Source: Caenorhabditis elegans (taxonomy: Eukaryota > Nematoda > Chromadorea > Rhabditida > Rhabditidae). Taken from it: 64,000 bases of DNA. Location: the NCBI RefSeq assembly GCF_000002985.6, contig NC_003280.10, positions 12,520,501 to 12,584,500 of the forward strand, given 5' to 3'. Under the pieces are notes generated by a model. That model ran no database searches. It was not told the origin of the DNA and saw only the letters and a program-made list of their open reading frames with translations. Both the position numbers and the translations under genes were made by a program. Below, piece after piece: positions 27,750 through 41,234 of the stretch; position 1 is the stretch's first letter; every line of letters begins with the position of its first letter.

Positions 27750-30700
27750 CTAAGTACCAACTATCCACAATCTTCTCTGAGTTTGTTAAGATGTTAATTA
27801 ACTCATTTGTTTAAGGAGCTTTGTCGTACAAATAACAACATTTGGTTACCGGGATATTAGAAGGAAAGCATTTGGGAAAAAACCACAATATTTAGCTTTT
27901 TCTTCTAGTTAGTCTATCCTTTGTAAATCATTAGTGCCGGCCATAATTCTATTCAAAATTGAATTTTTCTAAAAGGAAACATTCGATAAGCAGCTTCCGT
28001 GGGGCGGATCCATATCCTATGAGAATGTAGAAGTTCTGTGGCCACTTTTTGTCCGAGATACGGTATTTCCATTTTTTTTATATATACATATTGATGGGCG
28101 TGCACATCACACGTTCTACATCTTTTTTACTTCATATTGCCGGATCAATCAATTCAGCACCCGATCATTCATTTTAATTTGTTTCCTGAAATAGTTCAAA
28201 TTAGCTTCTCAACCTGAAAATTGAATAAACAATTGATTTTGCACATTGTTTAAAAGTAGAAATTTAAACAGTTTTATTTTCTACTATCTACTATCTAATT
28301 TCAAATAAAATATTACATTTGGCTCCCAAAAAAAACAAGCTCATCAACTTTATTCAACAGGAGTTCCCAAGAGCTTTCATTTGTCATCTCAGACTTGGCC
28401 AGAGTTTGACTATCGGCAAGACCTGTCCAAGTTTTGCCTAAGGACTTGTTGTTTCTTTATAATCTCGGCCGGTTCTTTCGACTTCGGTCAAGATCGTGTC
28501 GAAGTTTTCAGTTTCGGCAGGGGTTTATTTTTTTGCCTTTTAGTATAAGTTAGTTTTTTTCCAAAGTTTTGTGCATGGCGCCAGGCATTCCTTGTAATAA
28601 ATAATCTAGTTTTCAAATCTACATTGAAAGACGCAGATATTGTTTTCCCAAATACATAGATGACTTTTGAATTGTCTGGTTTTTGCGTTCTTTTTTCGTA
28701 ATCATATGAATTTAGGGTTGGAATACAAACTTTGTTCACAGTATTCAAAATTACTCTTCTCATTTTTCAAAATCTCAACGTTTTTTTTTTTGGATTTCGT
28801 ATGCACAAGTTCTAAAGTTTTTTTAAAATTTTTTTACTCATTATGAGAAAATTATGTCGCAAATTAATCAAAATTGAAACATAAAAAATTTGATATCATA
28901 AAGGTCCATGGGTATTTTGCTAAAATGAAAGAAATGGACAGTAGTGACTGAATATGAAGTAAAAAAATATATATAAATATTCTACATTTTGCAAAAGTTA
29001 ATTCCACATTTTCCGAAAAATTTGAATGGCCTTTTGGCAAAATCATAACAAAAACAAGAACATTTTTATATTGGAAAAAAATGTTTTGCTCCCTGAATGC
29101 CGAAGCCTTCTAGTATTTTTAACCAGAGCCGTTCAAAAAAACAGTTAAACTATCGAATGTCAAATATCTCTTTTTTGCCAACCTTGTGAAAAGACGATTC
29201 CCTAGTACGTATTCCCAGACATTTCGAAATCCTATTACCTCCGCGCCGCCGCCACTGAACATTCTATCTCCTTTCCCAATCTTTTTGGGTTTTCATCGTG
29301 TGAGGTCGGCCGGCCTTCTTATGGCGATTCTTCGCCGCCTTATAAATGACAATGATTAATGTCATGGGTCTGCTGCTGTCTACCGTAGTCCGTATCAAGT
29401 TCGGGTTATCAATTTACCCTTCTCCACACATTTTTTTTGGATGCACTTTTTTGCAAGACCACCTAGTCTGTTAATTGGAACAAATGTTCTAATTTCCGAA
29501 AATAGTTGTTCCAGGGAACTACCGTAAATTTTCTGAAAAACGGAAATACCGTAACCACCAATGACAGGAAGCGACAAAGTTTACTCAGAGGTGGAGCGAT
29601 GTTGAAGGTGGAACAAAAATAAATCCCGCCCAATTGTAGAGTAGATGGAAGTTTTTGAAATATTCATTGTGAGAAACAGACAAAATACACTGGTGATCCA
29701 GAGTTTAACTAAGTTAATCTAAAAGTTAACTTTTGAACACAGTTTTGGAAACATGACTTGTGACTTTGAAACTGACTTTTCCAAACTAAAATATTTCATA
29801 AAACTTTCCCTTTACGACGATAGATTTTTATTAAAATACATTTTCCGACATCATGACGTGTATTCAAAAAAATCTACTTTAAAAAATTAAAAAATTAAAA
29901 AATGCCGTATTATTTTTTTATTTTAGTATAGCACCCGACTACTCAACTTTGAAACGTTATATCTCGATTCATTTCAAAGATATCAATATTTTATAAACAA
30001 CGAAATAATAGAAAACGAACTAAAAAATATATTGTTCAATGACAAATTTTTAATAGTACAAACGATTACTGAGATTTAAGCTGTCAAAGTTGAACAATGG
30101 GGTGCAATACTAATAGAGGAAATACGGTATATGATCCAAACATTTTTATAATTTTAAACTTATCAGTCAAAGCATTAATAATATATTGCTCCGAATTTCA
30201 AAAAATATACTTTTTTCGAAATTTTTCAGCATTGATGAAAGATGACATACAAACTAATAAAGCAATAATCGAATGTAATACTCGTAGAAAAAAGTTAAAA
30301 ATTTTTTTGGTCAACTTCCATTAACTTTGTATATTTATTTTTTCCGAAATTTCACATAGATTCAGACATGAGTTGTCAAATTGAAGTTTTAAAACTACTA
30401 ATGGGATAATGATAATGTTTGACAATTTGACCTTCAAAATTTTTAATAAAATTTGTGAACTCAAAAATCAAATCCAGAATTAATTATTTAAAAATAGAAA
30501 CATTTCCCGACAAACGGCACAATCTATATTGAAATGACCAAACAAATATTGATTGAATTTGTCGCGCAATCTGCAAGACGGGGCCATTATGCGTAATGAC
30601 GAAAAGACCCCTTTACGACGTGCAATAGCGACTTGACTGTCCACTGTCCCTTCGCTTATTGTCACTACATAGAAGATGATTTGAGACGAAACAATATCGG

Positions 30701-32359
30701 ATAGATTTGTGGTTTTGCTAAGAAAAAGAGGAGCATTGAAATATGGTCTATAAAGTTTTTAGTCGACAAAGGGCAATGAAAATTTGTTTATTTTTTGGCG
30801 AAAAAAAAGGAGCATGGAGCATCAGGGGAAAATAATGACAAAAATAATGACAAAATTTAATGACAAAAAAAAGAAGCTAATATTTGAAAACTATGCGAAA
30901 ACTAACAGAAACAGTGAGAACTACGACAGTTCAGTTTGACCTTTTATAGCTGTTCCAATGAAATGATAAGGGCAACAGAAAAAAGTATGGGTGCGATTGA
31001 GAAGTAAACAAAATGGATGGTTTTGAATAAGATAAGGAGATAAAAAATAACAGATCAAATGATTGGCTAAGTCTTGGCTAAGTCTAATCAGGGATGTCCG
31101 GCAAATCTCAAAATTTGCCGAGCTCGGCAAACACGGCAAATTCGGCAAATTTGCCGTACTGAACAAACTCGAAAAAAATGCTATAATCAAAGTCAGAATT
31201 TTCAATAAGTTGAGTGAGGTCTGTCGGTATAAAATTTGAAATAACTCAATTTTAAGTTATTTTACTGACTTTTTGGAACAAAATGAATATGGCAAATTCG
31301 GCAAACTTGCACACCTCTGCTTCAGATTTTTTAATCAAGTTGAACAATTTCTTTACTTGCAACTCATATTATCAATTGCATATTTGTACATTTCTCGTTC
31401 ATGATTTCAGCTGTGATTGTGTGTCTCTCATTTTTCGACCTCCTGTACAACTGTCACATTGGATAGGAAAAACACTAAAGATGTTCATTGATCCGTATCG
31501 TTGTCTGCCGAAGAGAAAAACAAATTAACTTACTTTTTAATATGATGACTATAAAATGTATTAGATTCTTTTTTAGGTAGCAAGTTTAACTAATGAGTTG
31601 TATTTTAGGTATATTTTTTCATATTTATTCAGTTCAGTGCCAATTGTCGTTGAATATTTTTTGCAATAAACGATTTCATTTTATAACATATTTCATTCGA
31701 CTCATCGTGGTGAGACCACCCGGATAGGTTATTAACGACTTTCTTTACCAGGTGCAGGCCTCATTAGGCATGTCCTTGATTTAGTGTAAATTTGCAAACA
31801 GGAAGATTTTATGAGTTCAGTTTCCTTTTTTCTCCCATTTTATAAAAATTAGGATTTTGTAGAGAACAAGAACTAGATGTTTAATAAGTTGTTGGTATTA
31901 TGGTATAATTAACACAATTGTAATAACTTAAAAAAACGGTATATGTATGATTGTATTTCTTGTAAGAGATCATATAATAGGGAGTACAGTATTCTGGATA
32001 AATGCTTATCTATTTTTGGCAATCTCAATACTGTAGCGGCCCTGGACTAATCTGACAGTCCTAGGTCTACCGTCTACCTCTTTTTTAAGGCTCTTTGTGA
32101 TCTACAAGACATACATTAATATTCAAAATGTTCCTTTTTCATTGTTATACCAAATGTTGTTGTGGCAATCTTTATGAAATCCCAAACAATACATTTTTGT
32201 TCAGAAACTTTCTTCAAACTATTTTGAAAAAATAATTTACCAATTATTAATTGAAAAATGGAATTTTATTTTCTCTCATTTTTAAATTTAGTTTTCTATT
32301 ATTAAAATGCTTAAATTATCCATACTTAATAGTTCTTGACTGTTCCCGCCCAAACTTTC
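27750..32359. other. Gene-poor, AT-rich region
   Basis: No convincing gene was seen. Notable contents are words related to CCCAAGTTTTGCC near 28385-28440, a GC-richer patch with CCGCGCCGCCGCC near 29243, a CCGTATT...AATACGG element at 29903-30129, GGCAA repeat fragments at 31095-31160, and an orphan frame at 31412-31527. That frame follows a TTTCAG acceptor and ends FIDPYRCLPKRKTN, resembling a receptor tail, with no partner exon found. Confidence 0.5.
29903..30129. mobile_element. CCGTATTTCCTCTATTAG-type inverted-repeat element
   Basis: The right end reads TGCAATACTAATAGAGG then AAATACGG followed by TA. The left end is its diverged inverse (CCGTATTATTTTTTTATTTT). Sharper copies lie at 44521-44660 and 46063-46370, with loose fragments near 36870-36930 and 37990-38060. 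Confidence 0.55.
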
Positions 32360-32410
32360 TTATTGGCCAGATGGACCAGAACCACCGTTTTTCAATGACA
32401 CTTCGTAGAT
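32360..32410 (-). other. Possible orphan terminal exon
   Basis: On the minus strand a TTAATTACAG acceptor leads directly into IYEVSLKNGGSGPSGQ and a stop. The composition is unlike the surrounding AT-rich DNA. I could not find upstream exons, so it may be a remnant or a chance frame. Confidence 0.22.
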
Positions 32411-34849
32411 CTGTAATTAAAAATTAAATATGAAGTTGAACACTTTAATTTTAAAAAAGTTGATCCGGCAGTTTGTGAGGGTTGTCATCATCTATTTTTC
32501 ATCATCTCATCTTAGATTTGAGCCAGAATTTTAGGAGCTCAGCGTTGAAAAAGTTGGGTTGAAATACGACATTCTGATAGTTAGCGGTTTTCCTATTTTG
32601 ACACATTAACTTGACAAGGACATGGAAACATCCAAGAATATTTGATTTTCTGGGGTTTCTGCTTGTATAACCTTAAAATGTGCCAGAAAAAAAAAGAAAA
32701 ACTTTGTAGTGAGACTTTTTAACAATGCCTCAAAAATGTTTTTTGGTTCAAAATTTTGAAAAAAATGGCCTAATTTTGGTTGTGAGATATCGTATTTCTT
32801 CTATTCTTATTGCCCCGATTGTTTGACGTTGTAAAGTCATAACTCACTTCCTTCTAAATGAAAAATAGTAAATGAAAAAAAAACAGGCATGTTATAGAAA
32901 AAAACCTTACAAAGTTAGTTGGCAAAGTTTTAATAGAACAAGCAAGAAGTGATATATACATAAACTTTCAAAACTAAACAACGAGGGTAATAGAATAAAT
33001 ATCATATAAACTAAATAACAGTCACCATCAAAATTTTGAACCTCCAACCGATCTTTCAAGATACATTATAAAAGTGCATATTATTCAGCGTGTGCCGTCT
33101 ATTGAACTACGTTATTGATTGAGTGGCAGCACAGCACATCTCGAGATCCCATGCAGTGTGTCTAGATAGGAACAAAGAGTCTTGCCCATATACGATTATC
33201 TAAAGGGATGCCGTTTGCATAAATTGGGCAAGAAATGAGGAATGATTGACATTTTTTTGCCAACTGCAAATAATTACTACTCTGCACAGAAGTTAAACAA
33301 GATATCTTCATTTAGGTTTGAGAGTTTAGTGCGAGGTTATACATTTAAGAGAGAAAACCCTACAGAAATTCAATTTACTCGGGTTTCGCTTGCCACAAAG
33401 TTGTCAAAATTGTGCCCCTGGTGACTACGTGATTCGTGAAAAGTAATAAAATTTTACAGCTGAAAGCGTGAGCACTTCTCGAAAGGACTTGTACAATACA
33501 TAAACTGCATACAAGATAAAAAGATATATTAATTTATTTGTTCATTACCCATCATAAAACATTGAATCAAAAAGGGTTGCCTCATCTACACGATGAAAAA
33601 CGACCTTGTGATTTTATTTGACTCTCATTTTACAAGACCTTCCTCAAATGTGGACTACTATATCATTTAGATCAAACTTGCTGAGATATCTTTATTATTA
33701 TATTTTGGCCTATTGCATATCACAGTATTAACCGTAATATAATTTGTATTATTGAAATTTTAATTATTTGAATGGACGATGATGTCCAGTTATTGATGCG
33801 CAGGTTTATCCATGCTCTTAACCAGATCGCCCAATGCTATGATGTAGTTTTACTTCGGTATCTTTGAGAGTGTGCTCGGCTCTGGAATTTTGCAGAAATA
33901 TTCACAGATTACTTACTCTGACTATTTTTTAGTCAAAGCACAAACCCCTCAGTCATAAAAACTGGCCATTTCTTGATGCCCTTTTAGATGTTTGATAAAT
34001 GTAACGTGAGATCTCGCGTAAATCAAATAGAAACAATGTACTTTAGATCACTGTCTGCAAACGAAAAATCATGAGTCAACAGTTTTGAAACTTTTCGAAA
34101 ATGTGTACGCTGTCTTGCATTTATAATGGCAAAGATCTTAATTATTTACCGATGCCTTAATCAAATCAAGGAAACCTATAAAAAATAGTGTGAAACTTTT
34201 TTTTATAGCATTATTTCAAAAATGATATTGAGCTTAACAATGAACCTGTATTACGTTCCTCGAGCATTGCGAACTGAGAGCAAGTACGTTTTTTTCTGAC
34301 AGTTTTTTCACTAACTTAAGCTGTAATTTTATATATATATTTATGATGAGCCAATAACCAATGATCCATTTGGAATCAAACTCGAGACCTCCAGATTGCC
34401 CCACTTAATGAGCTTTTGAGCTTTTCCAGAATTCATGTGATTATTAAAAATGGCACACTGTACTGTAAGATACAATTTAGCATGCCACATCTGCCTGTGT
34501 TTTTTGAACAAATTGTAAACAGAAAAATATTGGCTGCCTGTTTCCCCGGTATTCTCAAGATAAACAAGGCTAAAAGCTATCACAATGGATCCACAGGACA
34601 AAATCGGACTTTGTATCGGGAATATATATTTTGTTCTCTTGATCTCGTGAAACGCAACATTCCCTTCTGTAGACTTTTGTGTCTGATCAGAAAACAATCA
34701 AACTAACACCTCCCGCCTTCCGCTTATCCAATATTTGAACCGAGATCAATCAACTAAGTCACTTCGCTCTATAAAATGCCGTTTTCTCATTTCGAGCGTC
34801 TAAGATCTCTGATTCTAGAATACATAAAAGTGATGCAAAACTTTTTCAG

Positions 34850-34917
34850 GGCACTATCCAGCGGGATTGTTGGACATGCCGGTCAGATTTGAAATCGTAG
34901 ATTTAATAATGAAAGGT
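34850..34917 (+). other. Orphan exon resembling an F-box N-terminal helix
   Basis: A CTTTTTCAG acceptor and a GTAAG donor bound a short exon encoding HYPAGLLDMPVRFEIVDLIM. The LLDMP-x-x-x-x-x-IVDLIM spacing resembles the start of nematode F-box domains. No partner exons were recognised, so it is probably a relic of an F-box gene. Confidence 0.3.
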
Positions 34918-35408
34918 GTAAGTTTTTTGGAATCAAACCACATCAATTAATCTGCACTTGTGCTCATGTGCTAAATAGTGAATGGTGATAAAAACTGTGA
35001 AACAAGTTTTTAAAAAAGTTATCACTTTTAAACGCAACCAAATGTAATTCTAGGGAGATTTTAATCTTATTTTATTAATCAGTAAGCGCATTAATCATTT
35101 TGGGCGAAACGGGAAATTTTCCCATTCTCACTCAACTAGGTCGTGTACTAAAAAAAGAAGAATTGCGGGGCGGAGATAGTTCGAATAAGTATAAAATTAG
35201 ACTTTCCCATCCCCCATTTTTTTGCTAGCCACTTTTTATATTTTTGTAAAGATCCATACTTTATATTTCTTATCTGCAATTCTTACAAAAATAAGAGTAT
35301 TATTTTTTGAATAAAATTACATTACATTAACAAGCGCAAAATATTTCATAGCCGTGTTGTATCGACTAAATAAAATCATTTTCAGCTTGGACTGTACATA
35401 TTAATTCA

Positions 35409-36455
35409 ATGTATTGGCCAACACTATTCTTATTTATTTGTATACTACTACGACCAATAGAGTCCTGCATGAGAATGGTTCCTCCGGATGACGTTGGGTT
35501 TACTACTGAAGAACCTGCTTTAACCACTGGTTTGACCGAAGCAACTACGGAACCGGTGGTAATTCATTAATTTAATAGTGTTGAAATTTCGGAAAATTGC
35601 CAAAATGTTGAAAAAGAGCTTTTGAGGAAATCCAAAGCAATGTCGCATGTTCCGACTCCTACATTGTTTTAATACAAATAATTAAAACAAAATTGAAGTA
35701 TAATAATGTAGGAAAAAACTCATTTTATTGACCGACTTCCAAAATTATGAGTGGCAAAAACTGAGTAATTGTCACTTTTTGCCAGTAAATAAAAAAATTG
35801 TGAAAAGTTTTATTATGATATTCGGTCATTTTGGCACCATAGAAGTAGCTTTTAAACCTTTCTCCACTGGCACTACTTCTATGTTTGCACAAAAATGGAT
35901 ACAATTTTTATTTGCAGACTACTGCTACTGAGACTGAATCTACAACTGTCGCAGGCGGTTAGTTAGTTTTTTGTCATAAAAATTAACTTTTTTCAAGATC
36001 AGACTGTAGATCGTGCTCAATTGATGAAATCAAGATACCAGCCGATGATGGAGGCAAAAAACTTATCTCAGGCGATGTGTATATTAGAAATATTGAGTGC
36101 AACCTTCGATAAGATAATATTCAGACCAACTGATCCAACAGAGGACGGCTGTATTCAACAAAAAGTTGTTTGTCAAGCTCCCGGAGGCACGTTGTGCGAG
36201 AGTGTTACATTAGTGGTAAGACAAGAGCTATATTCATGAATTGAAATTGATTTAACAGGCAGACACATCTACAGCTAGTGTTTTTATCGGACCGGAGGAT
36301 GCATTTAATTCTGATGCAACATTAACGTGCAATAAAGACGGTACTTGGTCTTCCGGTACAACGTATGTTATCACTAATTTACAATGACAGTAAGTACCTT
36401 TTTCAGACGGGACATCGAACAAATTTACTGTATCTTCGTGGAACCATGCGCTTAA
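35409..36455 (+). pseudogene. Secreted C6/DUF281-like protein, copy 3, with a frame break
   Basis: Exons 35409..35558, 35918..35957, 36003..36076, 36125..36215, 36259..36362 and 36407..36455. The signal segment MYWPTLFLFICILLRPIES is followed by a Thr-rich linker (TTATETESTTVAG). The domain reads DCRSCSIDEIKI, PTEDGCIQQKVVC, TLTCNKDGTWSSGT and a final QIYCIFVEPCA. Exons 1-3 join cleanly, as do exons 4-6. The exon 3/4 junction is out of phase with the only evident intron (48 bp, GTGTAT...TTCAG). It is older and more diverged than copies 1 and 2. Confidence 0.5.
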
Positions 36456-38597
36456 TTTTTTCTGAAATTATAAATATTTTTGCATACTCGTATACAGATG
36501 TTCGCATATTTTAATGAGTTCAATTTGTATTCAACAGACTGACCTTTCATATAGAAATCAATTACCCAAATGTTCAAAATACATAATTATAATATTTGTA
36601 AAACGGTACTCTGTCGCGACTCGCAAGACTTCATTAAACGCAAAGTTTTCAAATTTTGATAAGTTCCACATGAAGAAAAAAAATTAAAACAGAAGAAAAC
36701 AATTTACAAAAATTTCTCTACAATTTTTAATAAAAAGAGCGTTGTGAAAGTTCTAATACTGAAAAAATACGTATTTCAACGTTAAAAGAACAAATCATTT
36801 TTTCTGTCAATGTTCGAGTATTTTCCTAAATCTAATTGTAAGGCACATTCAAAAGTTAGCTTTGCGGACTCTAATAGTCTTGCATACTCTATTTGTCTTG
36901 CTGGCCAGTCGAAAAATTGTCGTGCACACAATACTATTACAGGAGATACGTTAACGTTTTCACATACAAATATTTTTTGCACGTCTCAATATTGAAGAGG
37001 CCTATCACTTGTGGGTTTCTAGTTTTGTCTTAAACTGTAGTACCCGGTCTTATTAGAAAGAATATAAAAGGAAACTGCGAAAAATTCGAGGAAGTACGAG
37101 AAAATTTGACTAAAAAGCCTACGGGAAGGTTACCAATTTCAGCATAATTTATAGTTTATTCTACGGTCTACGGTTGTAATTTAAAATATAATTTATAAAC
37201 GGCGACAACGATTGTAAAAGCTGAATTCATCATCTTGTCTTGTGTTAATGGTGCCCAATTAACTCCGACTACTTCTGTGTTTGCGAGTCCCATATTCACA
37301 TGAAATAAAAAAAATTAACTGCATTTTTTATTAACATTTGAAGAAAAACTTCAGGGTACTATTACTATTAGGCTCTATTATAGGTACTATTATGGGTACA
37401 CTAATGGTATTATGGTTAGAAAAATACTATTGAAGTGAACATTCACGAAAGAATTAAAATCGAAATATTGAGTGCTAAAATAAATGGCGGGGTAGAAAAA
37501 GGAATAGTATCAACTTCAGTAATAATTTATGGGCATCTCGGTACGAATTCTTCGATACGGACTAGCATATTTGCAGGGAACGTTGGTGGAATTTTTGAGG
37601 CAACCACACTTGATAGGACGTAGACTTCACAATACATCTAAAAAATTGTTTAAAGAAGGTTTAATAATTTGATAATATACTGTGATAGTAGTGACGTCCT
37701 TCCAAAACACAGTAAAATATGCATCAGGAGTTTCGAAGAACCGCTCATAACAGGGGTCCATCCAGGTACGGGGGTTAGAAGTGATTTTCTCGTCAAATAT
37801 GAAGGCAATTGGAGTCTGAAAACTACGTTATTGTATATGCTTTTCTATTATGAGGTTGTTCCAGTAATTTTGCGAATTCATGAATGCCGTATATTTTAGT
37901 TACTTGAATAAAGCAAAAAGTGTATTAAACACACGTCTTAATTTTCCGATACTACTTGAATACCCCCATTAGTTTTGTGTATCCATTATAGTATTGCGCT
38001 CAAATAAACTTTCGAAAATTAGTGTTGCAGTCTCTATTAGTGTTGCACTACTACCACGATTCAACATCTGGTGGGATTCCGGATCAACGTTTTCCAGAAT
38101 TGGCACCGTGCCAACGCATAAAACGGATTTTTTCTCGATGAAAAACGTGACAATTATTCTTCCATGTTATAACATGTTACGCGTTGTTACGCGTTGTTAG
38201 GCGTATCTTCAAAAATAAATTTTTTAAAAACAACGTGCGTTGAATAGGAAAAAAGCGTTTTATGCGTTGGCACAGTAGCACATCCGGAATTCCGCCAGAT
38301 CTTCAATCCGTGTTGCCTCAAAAAACATACAATTGTATGTGTTTTTTACAATTACCCAAATTTTCAATGAATTACTAGGCAAAAAGCGATACTTATTAAT
38401 TGAAAACTATAGACCTCAAATTCGGAATAAGCCATCGAAAATTTGTATTGAAGTCTCTGATAGTATTGCGCCAAAAAGGTTGTCCGGAAATTAGCATTGC
38501 ATGTACAGTGCGCGCAAGTTTTATAGGACACCGCCGTAAATTTGCGGCTGTGGGTCTTTCCATAAGTTTTCAAGAAACACGGTTGTTGTAAATGAAT
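36456..38597. other. Intergenic region with CTATTAGTCTTGCA repeat fragments
   Basis: No supported gene. It holds degraded copies of the CCGTATTTCCTCTATTAG element (about 36870-36930 and 37990-38060) and an inverted pair of AAAACGCTTTT/GCGTTGG-like words near 38115 and 38250. Frames here look spurious. Confidence 0.45.
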
Positions 38598-39759
38598 TCA
38601 GCATGTCAAATAACCTACATACAGATCATTGATTTCATCAATTTTGCTCAAAAACTGTGAGCATAAAAGCAAAATCTTGAAAAAATGACGCGTAAATACC
38701 TCGCGTAATTCATATCAAGTTACTTTGATAAATTATGAAATTAACTTTTCATTATATTTTAACTTACCGCTTTGTTGGTAGTGTACCTTGAAAGCATGCT
38801 GTACACAACATCTAGGCTTGCTGTTGGTCTGAACACGGAGAAATTCATGTTGAGGGGGTATATATCTGCCGGAATTGTCTAAATAAGATTTTACTTTTTG
38901 CAGCTTTGTAGTTTAGTTTTTATTTTTTTTTTTGAATGTTTCTGTTGTTTTATAAAAGATGTTTGGTAATTATAGGTTACCCACATCAGTCATATCGGTC
39001 ATTGTTTCGATTTCAAATTCTGACGACCAAATCTTTCGATGTTTTTTCTTATCCTTGGGAAATTATAAACTTTTTACGCTCTGAGATATCCTTTATGCCA
39101 AAAATTAAAAAAAAAACCCCTTTAGCTAAAAATAAATGTTGACCTAACTTGACTAACTTGAGAATTTTAACTGTCTAACCGCGGTTAGACAGTTACGGTT
39201 AACCGTAGACTTGGAAAAAGTGTATAAAACAAAGCAAAAATTGTGATCACAAAAAATCCAAACTTTGGGTTTTTTTCGAGTTTTTCATTCAAATGTTTTC
39301 TTATTTCCTGTTTTATTTAATATACTGACTATTAAATACTTAGTAAATATTGCTAATATTGTAACTGCTAGAAAGACAAAACAAAGTTAAAATGGTAGAT
39401 CAGATAGGTGCTATCAGGAAGTTATTATATTACTGTAAATGTACAATAGTATTCTACTAACTGCATACTAGTCATGTCATATTTAATTATTGTTTTCTGA
39501 GAGAAATCGAAAATTGGAAACAAATTTTTGCTCGTCAGACTATTGATATGGAAATATTATTAACTTAAAACTCCCTATATGGCTGATATAAATATATCAT
39601 CATTTCTAACCTTATTCTATATAATCACAAAAATATTTTCAAGAAAAACAATCAAAAGAAAAGTCTAAAGTTAAAAACCTATAAAACTAATATTTTTAAA
39701 GCTGAATGACTTACTTGAGCGGTGCACATGAGTGGAGCGAGGAGCAAGGCGAAAATCAT
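38598..39759 (-). CDS. Small secreted protein (70 aa), unknown family
   Basis: Three exons on the minus strand, all in phase 0: 39715..39759, 38768..38878 and 38598..38654. Exon 1 is a compact signal peptide, MIFALLLAPLMCTAQ, followed by GTAAGT. Exon 2 reads TIPADIYPLNMNFSVFRPTA through SRYTTNKA and is followed by GTAAGT. Exon 3 follows a GCTCACAG acceptor and encodes FLSKIDEINDLYVGYLTC before TGA. Composition, splice sites and a clean signal peptide argue for a real gene in this otherwise barren stretch. The 836-bp first intron carries a 26-bp perfect palindrome. An alternative donor (GTAGGT after DLY) could extend it. Function unknown. Confidence 0.5.
39169..39194. repeat. 26-bp perfect palindrome
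   Basis: AACTGTCTAACC-GC-GGTTAGACAGTT is self-complementary without a loop, inside the long intron of the small secreted-protein gene. It is followed by another CGGTTAACCG palindrome at about 39198. Confidence 0.85.
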
Positions 39760-40905
39760 TGCGACGAGAGAAGGTGCAACAGGAATGGCTTTTCAGCAAC
39801 AAGGACCAAGATTGGAATATGTTTTGTGAAAGTGAGTGTTTTGAAAAAAGCATCTTACGGTGGGCGGGACTCTAGTGGGCGTGGTTTTATTGGATTCGAA
39901 TGAGCAAACGAAAAATGGGCGTAACAAAGATTACGGTATGTATTGCCGAGATAATTTTTGAGAATACAATCTTAGAATATGATAAATCTATTAAAAATGT
40001 ACAGTTAAATTAAATAAAAAATTAGAATCAAAAGCAGATAACATTGTTGTTTTCAAACAAATATATACTAATAACACTGTGAATTCTTAAAAAAAGTAAA
40101 ATTTTTAAAACTTTTTTCAATGTCGAGGTCTGAAAACAGATTTGTTATGAGAAGGTACGATGTCATAATTCTAATTTTAAAAACTTATTCAAATTTTGTT
40201 GAATAAATGAAACGGGGTCTGGTTCTAGATGGCCAATTTAATTTTTCATCACATAAATGTCAATTCAGTTTTATCTTCTTCATCATTTCTTATTGGAATC
40301 TATTCATATCATACGCCACCCCCTGAAAATATGCCTGTGGCCACGTCTGAACTTTTTAGATAAAAACTGCCGATGTCATTAGATTTTAAATCCTAAAAAA
40401 GCTATGTGCCCACAATTTCATGACCGTACCTCAAAAACTATAAAAATCAGGTCAAGAAAAAAAAATCAAAAAATTACAAGGTCTATACGCTACCTTCGAC
40501 TTTTTGTTGATTTCTTCAAAACTTGCGATCTTAAAGAGGTAGTTGAACAGGATATCTATAAATTTAAGTAAGTATCAAAGCAGAGTACCTTTTTCTAAAA
40601 CCACAAAGCATTTTTGTCCAAATCCGTATAGCTCCAACGACGTCGAAGGGCCTGAAACGTGGATTTCGGCTCTCATGTGAGATATAACTTCCAGAGTGTG
40701 GGGATATGTTCTAGACACTTTTCTAACATATCACGTGAATTTTGGCCTGAATTGGTCTGTTCTATAGTAGAACTAATAAAATACGGTGAAATGTTCATAA
40801 TACGATTCACTACTTTCAGGCGTGTTGTTTTTTTTTCAAAAATTTTTTGTGAACAAGAATACAATTCTACATATGTATGTTGTTATGTATGTGTTAATTT
40901 TACAG

Positions 40906-41234
40906 AAGCTCATAGTTTGACGTTGACAGTACTTGTTAATGTATATTGTTCTGGAAAGATGTTTGATCGCCACTTTGTTCAGTTACAGTTTTTTCTTAAA
41001 AATACGAAAACGGGCACAATTTTTGTGACTTCAGACTCATTATTATTCATTGGAAAAAAGCTTTTAGCGATTCACCTCTATTATACGTGTATTAAACAAA
41101 AAGTCCCGTGCGCAAATCGGAAAAACATCGAAATAATGGGGTTTGCTATGGATACCCGAGTGGACCGTTTGGTCGGAGCAAGGTCGCCAAATGACGGAAA
41201 TGAATTTTATGCCGAATTGAAAGAAGGGATTTGA
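40906..41234 (+). pseudogene. Duplicated gene fragment, copy 1 (unknown family)
   Basis: An open segment after a TTTTACAG acceptor encoding EAHSLTLTVLVNVYCSGKMF ... NRKNIEIMGFAMDTR ... RSPNDGNEFYAELKEGI and a stop, about 109 residues. It is 85-90% identical at DNA level by eye to the segment at 42078-42406. No convincing upstream exon was seen. The open frame reaches back to 40659 but that part looks non-coding. I do not recognise the domain. Confidence 0.4.

Noticed and set aside
28488-28763. 91-codon minus-strand frame (MRRVILNTVNKVCIPTLNSY...)
   Set aside because: No acceptor, donor or partner exon, and Lys/Thr/Asn-rich composition as expected of AT-rich DNA.
34341-34706. Overlapping 118- and 96-codon frames on opposite strands
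   Set aside because: Neither has splice context, signal peptide or paralogues in the window; they look like chance frames.
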